From positions 18,137 to 82,136 of the forward strand of contig NW_027018101.1 in assembly GCF_032854445.1 (NCBI RefSeq): a stretch of DNA of 64,000 nucleotides, read 5' to 3'. Both the position numbers and the translations under genes were made by a program. Origin of the DNA: Liolophura sinensis. Lineage: Eukaryota; Mollusca; Polyplacophora; Chitonida; Chitonidae. Below are positions 24,888 to 36,900 of this stretch, one piece after another (the first letter of the stretch is position 1; every line of letters starts with the position of its first letter). Under the pieces are notes generated by a model. It saw nothing but the letters and a program-made list of their open reading frames with translations. It had not been told where the DNA came from and ran no database searches.

Positions 24888-24930
24888 ATGGCAGTGACTT
24901 TATTTGAAATCATTTATTTGGTAACAGCAG
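24888..24930 (+). CDS. Receptor exon 1: signal peptide
   Basis: Reads MAVTLFEIIYLVTA plus one base, donor GTTAGT, phase 1. Joined to exon 2 it gives a hydrophobic leader continuing V-V-S-V-S-S-Q before the first Ig strand. Chosen as the nearest upstream ATG with a hydrophobic run, a donor and the required phase; an alternative first exon cannot be excluded. Confidence 0.6.
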
Positions 24931-27900
24931 GTTAGTAGATTTTTTAGGTTTTTGGTATCTAGTCAATTGCTGTACATGTGCATTTTAGGGTTTAGTCATT
25001 TGTTGTATGGAGACGCTTATTATTTAACGATATTGAATTTGATTATTTTTAGTATTGCATGTCCATTCATGTGGTCATACGCATGAAAATTCAATTTTTC
25101 AGAATAATAAAACATAATCAGCAAAAAAGCAGCCTTCAGAAAAGGTGAAAACGCTGCGGTTGTTTGCGGGAAGTTCTAACACATATATAGCATGCAGCAC
25201 AAAGTATACTGAACTAAAATATAAAGGCTCGAAGAAATTTTATATTGTTTTATCTCACTATTAAATAACGTGTTAACTCACCAATTGGAGTAAGCATTCA
25301 TTATCAATTGTGACTTCAATTTCCACCAGAATTTCACATCTTAGGACAATAATCCAGGAGCTATGATAACGTGAAAACACAGTGGCCGGTAATCACAGTT
25401 CACAGCAGTCATTACGGAATGTGTCCACCTTTAGCATCACGAAGAACGTCAAATGTGATTACGGACGTGATTCACGCTGCCATAAATTATGAAAATATGA
25501 TCAAATTGATCATGTATAGTTTATCGTTACCATCTTGTGATTATTTTGGGACATATTATCAGTATGCATGTTTACAGAAACATTTTGCAAATATAAATCT
25601 ATACCTCAGTGAAATATAGGGCCAGATGTATTGCAGTTAAAGGGAAAATATTCCTTTGTCGCTGAATAGTCTTATGTGATAGGTCAAATATGCAAACCTG
25701 GCGTGCACCTCGCACCTTCACATATGCCACTTGGTTAAAATTAATCTAGTTTTGTCAAGGTAAGCTTTATAATGTTTTAATTCATGATACAATGTTGTTT
25801 AATTGGTACATGTTTAATTCACATACATATAATACTTATTTCATCCAAATAATCCAAATTTAATAACAATAATTAAGGTAATAATCATTGCATTGTCAAA
25901 GCGCTAGAAATCAGTTATGCTGACATGTTAGGAGAGCTCCATTGCACCCAAATTTAGGGTACATGTGTAAGGTTTTTGCAGGATGCAAAATGCATGCATG
26001 GTTTCTTGTATATACATGTACATTTACACGCATTTGAAATAATGAACACTCTTTAAAAGTAGCCATTAAGAATAAATAATTTTGTACATGTCTGTTGTTT
26101 CCATTTTAGTAGTATCCGTATCCAGTCAGTCAGTCACAACACCGGGAGATGTCATAGCCGGTCGTCCATTTACTCTGGGGTGTAAGATAACCAGACCGGC
26201 AGGTGACAGGAATATAACGACCTGGTATTACAGCTATAATCAGAACTTACGCCAAATATACAACTCCCGTGAGTGTACACCGTCAATACCAGTATTAGAA
26301 CAATCACCAGCAGGGTTATCAGGGGGATGTCAACACGTCAACGGTGAGGAAGTTTACACAGTGACGATACAGAACGTCACGCAAGACACAGCCCGGGCCA
26401 CATGGGCATGTCAGTACAAAGGAGAGTATATCAAGGTTACCCTGGATGTTAAAGGTGATTTGTGAGAAGTCAGTTTTATTATAGAGAAACACATAGCTTA
26501 GCACAGTATGTTTTTCACAATGACAATTTTTTTCGGACTGGTAACAGTTCAAGGTCAGTGCAACATGAATAACTGATCTCCTCCGCGTACTGAGGTGAAT
26601 AATATCGCCTGTGATGTTCCAAGTATTCTTTCAATGTGTTCAACATTTAATCGCGTTTCAAATCAAGACAGGCTTCAAAAGTGCTCCATGTTTGAGACAT
26701 GGGCTCCATGATTAAGACGTGCTCTATCTTTAAGACATATGCTTTATCGTTAAGACATGTGCTTAATGTTTAAGACATGTTCTAAGCTTGAGACATAAGC
26801 TCCATGTTTAAGACATGTGCTCCATGTTAAAGACATGTACTCCATGTTCGAGACACGTGCTCCATGTTTGAGACATGTGCTCCATGTTTAAAACATGTAC
26901 TTCATGTTTGAGACAATTAAAATTTAAAAACATAATTGCATTATGCCCCACACTTACATAACTATTGTCTCATTACATGCATCGCACACTTTCATGACTA
27001 TCGTCTTATTACATACATCGCACACTTACATTACTATCGTCTTATTACATACATCCAGCTTGTCTGTTGATGAATTTTTGGTATTTATATATAGGTTACG
27101 TACACGTGTATGCACCGTAATAGTTCACCTAACACGTACAAGCCACAGCCGTTACACCTATACGCCGATGTGTACATCCGAAAATCCACTTGATAACCAT
27201 TTGCTTATAAAGGAACATTATACAGACTCGCGTTAGTTTTAAGCAGATATTTCGGTCGTTTAAAATTATTTTTATCAAAGAAAAAGTAGCTCGTCCATTT
27301 AAACCAAACTCTAATTTTTTGTCAAAATGTTTCTGAAAATAATTGAAATAAAAATCGTTTGTCTTTATGTTATTAGGCAAACAATTGTTTCTTAGACATA
27401 AAGATTTCTAAAAAAAAAATGTAATGCCCGACTAGGGGCTCCTCAGTCTACAGTCAAAGATACAAATATTTAAGTCTGTTAAAACCTTGTTCAGTGTGAC
27501 GGACCATTTAAGCACAAAACACAAATTTAGCAACATTCACTGGTCTCGATCTCCGCCTTTATTATATGGCATTCTGCATGTCGTCAAAGAGATGTTTTAC
27601 AAGGGTTGTTGTTGTGTCTTGAGTGAGTTTCTGGTCATTTAGATAGATACCAGAGTGGACTGGCTGACAGCTATGCCACGCAGTCATTGTGAGAAGGCTA
27701 ATAAGGATTACTTTATCTACAAATGGCAAGAGAAATGAACAGATGTCAGATAAAGGGAAAATTCTGTTTCTTGTCCAGCCTTCTCTAATGATCACTAACT
27801 TTAATCCACCGTCGTGTGAGACCGATGTTTTAACTTGTCACGTGATTTTACACCACTTTCCTGTAAACATGCATCTTTTCCGTTTAGGTCGCTGCCCCAT

Positions 27901-30900
27901 TGGGAACTGTCAAAATTGTCCATGTCAGCTCTCACTTACAGCAGGAAAAAGATATTTGAGGCGGTTGTCAGATTTGACATGCAAACAATTACATATGTCC
28001 TCTTTTTGAAGTGACTGGTGCATGCTATATACTAGAGAAGGGTATCTGGTTTTTTGTGTGTTTTGTCAAGCTTAATTCATTATTTATTTTGATTCTGAAG
28101 CCCAGATGTGGTGTGAATAGTGTAAAAGTTTCCATGCGCCAATAATTCAAGAGACCGGCCAACCAAGCAGTCAGTCGGATATTATAGGGAGATTTTTTTC
28201 CGCAAATGATATTATAACCATTTTTTCAGATGGAGAAGGGCTTAAAACTGCACAATAGTTTTAAAATAGCATTCTCCGGATGTCGGCATGACATGAACAG
28301 TTGTTATATAGAAACAACTATACATTTTCCCAAAAATTGAATGGTCACAAAATCCAAGCAAGTATTTTTTATAAGAACACTGACGAAAGTTTAAAACCAA
28401 TAATGTTTCTGCCTCTTATGGAACACACTGTACTGAAAATGGAATAACAAAACACTCAGTTGCCCTGTTATTGATCTGTGGCACAGTATTTGTGGTATAG
28501 AGTGCTTATAAAAGATTGGTGGACTGTGGCAGTAAATGAGTTGATCAGCGTTAATCACAAGCTGATCTCTAGAATTACTAGGTTTTCGTTTTATTTATGT
28601 TATACATATGTTATTATCGGTTGTAGAGGATGTAATACTTTTATGTTACCGCCTTTTGACGTACGAAAGTATAGATAAATAAAGGACTCGAAACAGCGTA
28701 TCCATTCAGACAGTCACTTTATTCCACTCACTTCATCAACTTGAGCAGTCCCGCAGTATGTTACTTACGTATTATTAGACAATAGCTATGCTGCAAAGTC
28801 ATGAATATTTATATACATTGATCATGTGATGTAAACATACACATGTGCTATGATGTAAACAAATGCACGTGGCAAACTATGACAATATCACATCCCCCTT
28901 CTTTTGAAGGAAAGCTAGTGGTATTACATTCTTTACAAATTTTGCTTCTAAAGGACTGCCCAAGTATACATTTCAAATGCAACTAATTTCAATTTAAAAC
29001 AAAACAGAATACACTGCAAACTGTAAGTATTTGTACTCAGTTTGATACTTAAAACTGGAGTTGGAGTCAAATGTCAAATGATATCAGTGGTTCGCCAGGT
29101 TTTAAAACTAAACACAAATTTATTCATCCATTAAACTTTCATAAAAATGTCAAGATCACACAATTCGGAACAATTTAACATAGCAAATAATATTATTATA
29201 GCACTTTGAATCATCCAAATTTGAGTGATGGAAAAACTGAACCTATCTCTAAATGCATCATTTATTTCAGTGCCAAGGATTGATGTAATCCAGTAAACTG
29301 AATAGAATGCACACATTAATCACTGATTCGCAAATTCACTGTTGGAGTTGGAATTTGCATTCCGACTGAGATCTGCAACTGAGAGCAAAACAAACTGTGC
29401 TCACAATAACACACACAACACTTCCACTTTATCCAGTTATGAAATAAGATAAAATCTTGGGCTTAATACGTCGACCAACACGTGAGAACTGTGAAGTTGG
29501 TGATGTGTCAGGTGGTTTCGGGGTCTCAGGATGAGTTGGATTTTCCAGCGGTGGAGGTGTCGAGTCTGTTGATTTGTTGTTCGGACTGTTGACTAACGGG
29601 GCTGGTTTGGACAGAATAATGTGACGACGGTTTCGTTGATAATTTCCACTCTCAGATGTGGGGACAATATATGATCGTGGTACTCGGCTTCTTTTCTCAC
29701 TATCGCTGGTTTCCATTTCCCACTGAGCTGTTGCATGTACACATCCTCTCCTTCCCTTAATGGTTTTTGAGATTGGGTGTTACAGTTGTAGTATTTCTCA
29801 CTGTTCACCCGTTTCTGTGAAAGTCGCCTTAGTACATCTTTTGCGTTTTGTACAGATGGACGGAGCTGTTTTGTTGGACTGGGAGGTTGTCTCTAAGACG
29901 ACGACTCATTAGGAGTTGAGCTGGGATAGCGGTTCCATCAGTGGGTGTATTTCTGTAGGGTCACTACTGTCGGTCTGGGCTTTCCTCATGATCCGTTTTG
30001 CTATACCGACATACTTTTCAGCAAGTCCGTTAGATTGGTGATGATAGGTGCTGTTCATGGTGTGCTTGAAACTCCATTCTGCAGCGAATCTTTTGAATTC
30101 TGCAGATGTGTATTGGCTTCCATTCTCAGGTATCAGTTCTTCAAATATGCCATGCCGGGTAAAGATTGATTTCATGTGATTGATGACACTGTTGGTGGTG
30201 ATATTAGGTAACAGGCTGATCCTCAAAATAGTGACTATAATAATCAGCCACAATGAGATAGTTACGCTTGTGCCACTCAAACAGGTCTGTGGCTAACAAT
30301 TTCCATGGCCCATTTGGTATCGGCGGCGACATCATCGGTTCCAACAGTAGGGAGGAGCTGTGTTCAAGACATGTGCTACATCTGTTCACATAGTCTTCAA
30401 TTTGTGAACACATATGTGGCCAGTAGAGAAATTCTCTAGCACGTCGTTTGCAAAGTTCCATGCCGAAATGTCCTGCATGTATCCGTTGCAGCATGTCGAC
30501 ATGCAGTGATGCTGGAATCACAATTTTGTCACTTTTGAACAATATGCCGTTCAAAACAGTCAGTTCGTCTCGCACATGCCAGAATTCTTTCAGATCAGCG
30601 TCCACTTGTCGTTTAGTCTGTGGCCAGCCTCTGTGAATGACAGATTTAAGTTTGATGAGAGTTTGAATCTTTTGTTTTTCCGATTTGATTTTTTCCAGTT
30701 TTTGATCAGTTACTGGGATCCGTTCAAGTACTGCATGAACGTGCTCTTCCAGGGTTGGATCTTCATGTGCGTCGTGTCCAGATTTGTAATTTCTCGAGAG
30801 TGTGTCCGCAATCGGAATTTCCTTTCCGGGGCGAAAAACTACGTTCAAATCGTAGAGTTGTAAGCTCAGCATCATGCGCTGTATTCTGGGTGGTGCTAAA

Positions 30901-33900
30901 GCCAGTGGCTTGCGCATGATTATCTCAAGTAGCTTGTGATCGCTGTGTACTGGCACTTGTTTTCCATAGATATAAGAATAAAACTTCTCACACCCAAACT
31001 CTCCGTGGCTCAGTCGGTTAGCACGCTAGCGCAGCGTAATGACCCAGGAGCCTCCGACCAATGCGGTCGCTGTGAGTTCAAGTCCAGCTCATGCTGGCTT
31101 CCTCTCCGGCCGTAAGTGGGAAGATCTGCCAGCAACCCGCGGATGGTCGTGGGTTTCCCCCGGGCTCTGCCCGGTTTCCACCCACCATAATGCTGGCCGC
31201 CGTCGTATAAGTGAAATATTCTTGAGTACGGCGTAAAACACCAATCAAAAAAAAAAAAAAAAAATCTCACACCCAAACTGAATTGGCACAATTTCTTTTT
31301 CTATCTGTTCATAGTTTTGTTGTGTCGGCGTAAGTGCTCGCGAGGCGTAGACAACTGGTTTGCCTTCTTGAAGAATGACTGCGCCAAGGCCTGATTTTGA
31401 CGCGTTTACTTGGAGGGTTACGTCCTTGGTGACGTCATAGTATGCTAATACCGGTCCTGGTGTTCGCGTGATGATGGATTTCACCTGTTCAAATGCTTTG
31501 TCACAATTTCACGGCCTTCCGACGTGAGAGTGTGCCCGTAGAACTTTGTCTCTGTGACCCCTATTTCCATTTTTGCCGAATTCAGGTACAGCTTTTTGTC
31601 ACGGTATCTCTGAAGTAGTACTGGAGAATTAAATATTGTGAGTTTACTGCTTTCATCATCTAGCTGGATATGTCAGTACCCGGACTTTGCGTCGAGCCGA
31701 CTGAAGTATTTCGCACCTGCCAGTTTATGTGTTATGTCCTCCGTTGTAGGAAGTTGATAGTGCTCTCGCACTATGTTTTCGTTCGAATCCTTCGGGTCGA
31801 TACATATCCGCAGTGTGCTGTCTTTTTTCGCGACGGCCACCATTGAGCTTACCCATTCTGTGGGCTCGTCAATGGCCCTGATAACGCCCATTGACTCCAT
31901 ACGTTTTAGTTCATTTTTGACACGATCCCTTAATGCTACGGGTACGCGCCGTGGTGCGTGCACAACTGGTAGTGCGTTGTCTTGCAGTCTAATTTTGGCT
32001 TTTGCTGGAAGACAACTAAGCTCTGTGAAGATACCCTTGTTCTCCTTGACCACTGATTCTTTAGTCAAAAACTGCTTTGTGATTGGTTGATCAATTGTCA
32101 TAACCACTTTCACCAGGTGTAGCAGATTACAGGCGTTGAAACATATGAGGGGTTTAGCTGGGCTATCCACAACTACAAACTCTAAGTTCTGAATAATGTT
32201 TTTGTACTTGCATGGTACCGTGCATTTACCTGTGACTTTGAGTTGATCACTACCATACCCTGACAACTTGGGGAGAAAGCGTGTTTGTAGAGGTACTTCG
32301 CTTGACAGTACTCTTTCGTATGTTTCTGTGGGAATGCAGTTTTCCTAAAAATAACACATTGTCTTCAGTGTCAGTCTCTGTATTATGATTATCTTCACAA
32401 ACAACATAAGCTGATTTAGACCTACACATTATCCTGAAGTGATTTTTGATGCCACATTTTATACAAGTATAGATAAATAAAGAACTCGAAACAGCGTCTC
32501 CATTCAGACAGTCACTCTATTCCACTCACTTCGTCACCTTGAGCAGTCCCGCAATATGTTACTTACGTATTATTAGCAAATCGCTATGCTGCAACGTCAT
32601 GAATATTAATATAGGGGAGCTGATCATGTGATGTAAACATACACATGTGCTATGATGTAAACAAATGCACGTGGCAAACTATGACAATATCACAGAGGAT
32701 TTCTTGATTTTTGATGAAGCATGTATATTGTGTGTGGAAGCGTATATAAAGTGACAAGTCTTTGCGTGTACTCTTGTTCAGAATTACGTTTTAAGCGAAT
32801 AAGAATGTAGATAAAAGTTAAGAAAATAACTGTATTCATCGGTTTGATGCCTTTGTTTGCTTTAATTTTTCGAGTGAGAAATGTATGCTTAAATTAAACC
32901 TATCGTTAGGTTTTGTATTGTTTTGTAGGGCTTGTTTATCCTTGCTGGTGCGCAGAAATTTATTGTGTGTCAGGTCCATATTTAAATAAGCAATGATGCC
33001 GCCAGCTGTGAAGTTGTCCGCACCACAACACATTTGTATATCTAAACCCATGGTGAACATCCATTGTATGTAGACGAGGTCATGAGATCTAGTTAGATTG
33101 AATGTATCTCTCAATCGGTTTTTGATGATAGATTTGCCCTCAAATATCGGAATATGCAACAAAACTATTCTGATGCGAAGTATACAGTGCTAAGAATCGT
33201 CTGTTAGAGTACAACAGCTGGGTTAGTGTATATTTTTCCGCAAACCATAGAAACAATTTCAGTATGCATTGCATCATATATTAGAGATATTTTATGTATC
33301 ACAGGTATTTACAGGCAGAGAGGTCATCGCCCAGATGCAAATCATTTATACCCATTATGACTAGAGTTTACACAGAATCCAAAACTTCTTGAGATTGTGT
33401 TTTGGAACTAAAGGTGCTGCAGGCATAGCTGTCTCACCGGAAGTATGTTCAAATGACAAATATAAAGATGACAAACTTTGACTTAGTTCAGACTTGCTGA
33501 ATTTGACAGTTTGCCTTTATAAATATTTTCCGATTGTCATCAGTCAATTCAAGAATCAAGAAAAATGGGTAATATTTCATGTTCTCAGTACCCGTGACCC
33601 AGCTGACTTTGACGAACCTTCCAGATACAGTGCTAGCTGGTAAACCCACCAACGTAACCTGTGTGACCTCGGCCAGTAAGCCCCCGGCCTTCATAAGGGC
33701 GTACATTGGAAGATCCGGTAATGTCCGGGAGATAGGCCCGCGTGCCTGTAACCAAGACTCCAGCTCGGTACAGGTCACAACCCGGACATTGACGTTTACA
33801 TCTAGTGTCGAGGAGAACAGAGCTGAATTGTACTGTAACGCCTCCAACAGTGTGACGGATCCTCCTGTACGCTCAGAAGTCTACACAATAAATGTACAGT

Positions 33901-36900
33901 GTGAGTATTCACTTGAATGGCAATCACAGTGTACATATTATGTGAGTAGTCATATATATAGAGAGAACAAGGTCTTAAATGCATCCATGCAATTTCGATG
34001 TGTAGCTAATATGTATGTGGTCTGCTGAGTAAAAATATTTGAGACCAAAGTTTGCTGATCTTAAATAAATCATCATACCCAGGTAAGCTGGATCAACCCA
34101 TGTAAAGACAATGCTTAAGTATGATTACTTTTCTGGAAAACCTATAAGAACAGTTGGAACGGAACCACCTCCGAAGTCGGGGGATAAGGATAAACTTAAG
34201 CCAGGGTCCAGGGATCCTCCTGTGGAAAATGACTGCGTTGTAGTAAAACAGTGTCTTGATATGTGCTAATGCAGCTACACGTTTTAAGCACCGCGGGATA
34301 ATTTCGTCGGGAACTTTTCCGTGGCAAAATTTTAAAGACTCACGGCAGTGCCCAGTTTCAAATGCCCTATTTTAGGGGATCGGTCACCTGGGCGATACCC
34401 TCTTCGAATCAGTCAGGGCCCAGTTTCATAAAGATATTCACCCTGTACCATAATCGCACATATAGGACAATGGTGCGGCAATGGTGACGTACAGAATATC
34501 TTACGACAAATGTACGATCAAAAATGTCGTACAATGCTTTGTGAAACTGGGCCCAGAAGAAAATATCAAAAACATGTAGCCCTATGTCATATGACTAGGC
34601 GGTCATTATGAACTTATATGAAAAATGTTAGCGAATATCAATCTTTTCCATAGCGAAGTTAGGCCTTAACTGGTTAGTGAAAGTAGTACAAAAGTGAACG
34701 AACTGTAAATAAAGCAAAATTGGATCAAACAAAAACATTTCTGAGATCTCCTTGTCTCATGGATTGTCTCTATTCAGAAATCGTTCGAATTTTCTTCACA
34801 ATTTAACATGTGGCCTAAATCCTGATGAGACTGCAAAGCGTGTCACAGCAATTTGCAGTGGGAAAGGGTTCAAGTGTGCAACAGTGCATTGTTTCTGTCT
34901 TTTATTCAAACTTAAATAATCTCTAGGCTGGCCTATATCACTGGTCATTTGGTATGTGATACCTGGTAGTCCCGGGTTCAAATCCAAGACATTATTTTTT
35001 CACTTTTGTTTCGCTTTTTCTGCTGACCGCAGTCGTATAAGTGAAATATTCTTGAGTACGGCGTAAAACACCAATCAAATAAATAAATAAATAAATAAAT
35101 TTTAACAAAGACTGAACGTTTTTATAAGTGTTTTTTATTATTATCTGCTTTAAATCTATACTATAACTATATACTATAAGGGAGGCTGCAAAAAAGACAT
35201 TAGAGAAAATGATGCAAATGAGATAAGCAATTTCACCTGTTGTTCTAATTAATCACTTTACAGGCTATAATGTTTTCTCCAGAATTAATTTTATTCACTC
35301 CCGGAAGTATTAAGCAGCAACATTTGTTTACTAAATCGGTCCCGTCTTATTTATAAATACCCGTTTTTGACAGGGATCCAGGCTAATAAAGCTTTTTTTT
35401 AAATTTACTTGTATAGATATGTTAGCTGTAGACACCTGAAACATTCAAGTCTATGATTAACTTGTACTTGTATGAGATTTGGTTATACACATGCATTTAG
35501 ACTTTGGTGGCTTTAATGTTTCCACGGTTATAGTTAGTTCTTTGTTGGTTTGTGTTAAAACTCATTAAGGGAAATGATTGTAATTATTGACCCGAAATAT
35601 ACATTTGAATTGACGACCCTTATATAAATGTCTCTTTGGAAGCATAGATGTATGTGCTATGTTGATCAACGTATTCCATACAAGTATTGGGCCTCTGTTT
35701 TGTTTTTAGATTTTCACCTTTAAGAAAACTAAATAAATCAATAAATTGTGCACAATAAACTGGGGATAATTTCGTGTAAGATACGGCCATCAAAGCTACA
35801 AGTATGCCGGCGTGGTTAACGCAGATGTGTACCTTATACCTCTCCATTTTCTTTCCCAGCTCGACCACTGTTTCCCAGACAAAGCAACCAACAAGCAGCA
35901 GCCCTCGGTGAAAATGTCAAACTGATGTTTAAGTTTGTGTCTTATCCAGCCTATGTGAACCTCAAGTGGTATAAACTTATCAATGGTACAGCTGAAAAAC
36001 TAACGGTCTCTAACTCATCCAAGAGTAAATACCGAAGTCGCGTGACAGAGGCTAACCACGAGTTTCTGCTTAACAAGGCCAAAGTCCTGCTTTCCGGTCT
36101 CGTGGCGGAACTAGAAATCTCTGACGTTCAACCTGATGATTTTGGGGAATACAAATTTGTTGTTGAAAATGACGTGGGATCTTCTGAGACCATCATGTCT
36201 TTTAACTTAATAGGTAATGTATTGTTCTTGCTGCTCGGGTAAATCTTGAAGGTTAGTCACTTTATATGACTGATCACTTCTTTCACCCACGTGCACACAC
36301 TTAACAGATCTCCTTCGTGTACGGGAAACAATCCTGAATACGGCAACAAACACCAGTCAAACAAATAAACATACATGGTATATAAACAAGTTACTAATCA
36401 CCGCATTTAGATAAAGTCTGCATGCTCAGGTCATTGGTTTTCAATAGTATGAAGTAAGTTACATATACATGCACACTGTAACTCAAACTGAAGTAGGTGT
36501 ATTGCAAGACAAATGTACAACGACTTATAGCTGGAAAAATTCAGTTTTGTGAAGTCGCTAGGTCACAAAGGGCACACAGCTAATTACTAGAAACATGCTA
36601 CATGAAAAAATAAAACATACCTAGATAGTATAATGCTGGTCGCCCTCGTATAAGTGAAATATGCTTGAGTATTGCCTTAAACACCAATCAAATAAATAAA
36701 TATACATTCTCCATATTGTTTCATTGTGAATGTGTTGCTAAATCTGATAAAACCCTCTTAGCGTCCCTGGCACCGGTAGTGAACTTGTGCACGTCGACGA
36801 TCGATTTAATCATACCAAATTGAAATTCAAACGCATCCTAGACAAAATTATCACGAATTTTCGAAAAGAATTTGTAAAACAATTATTAATTGCAGTTTAA

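Larger units (their letters stand above)
26455..28630. other. Receptor intron 2, left part
   Basis: Holds the minisatellites at 26682-27056. A 106-codon plus frame (27689-28009) contains RLGRCPIGNCQNCPCQ but no recognised domain. At about 27430 one end of a MITE-like sequence (CTAGGGGCTCCTCAG) resembles the left end of the element at 43110. Confidence 0.4.
28631..32694 (-). mobile_element. Defective Ty3/gypsy-type LTR retrotransposon
   Basis: Minus-strand element bounded by 5-base target duplications GAGGA (28626-28630 and 32695-32699). The 3' LTR (28631-28892) is complete with TGT...ACA ends and an adjacent polypurine tract; the 5' LTR (right end) lacks its last ~38 bases and is fused directly to a gag zinc knuckle. 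In element order: gag zinc knuckle, retropepsin C-terminal part, partial reverse transcriptase, RNase H, integrase zinc finger and core, C-terminal tail. Lesions: loss of the primer-binding site and most of gag, loss of the RT catalytic block, Asp-to-Asn at the RNase H site, Asp-to-Glu in the integrase core, a frameshift near 30.2-30.3 kb and a nested SINE. Cannot move autonomously. It lies antisense in receptor intron 2. Confidence 0.92.

Noticed and set aside
31010-31291. A 93-codon minus-strand open frame
   Set aside because: It is the complement of the nested SINE and includes its poly-A as phenylalanines.
32440-32468. TGGCATCAAAAATCAC next to the right LTR taken as a primer-binding site
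   Set aside because: The same bases read in frame as a perfect gag zinc knuckle, so the site is a deletion junction and not a primer-binding site.
33488-33847. 119-codon minus-strand frame opposite receptor exon 3
   Set aside because: The plus strand has clear Ig landmarks and splice sites; the minus frame is its shadow.
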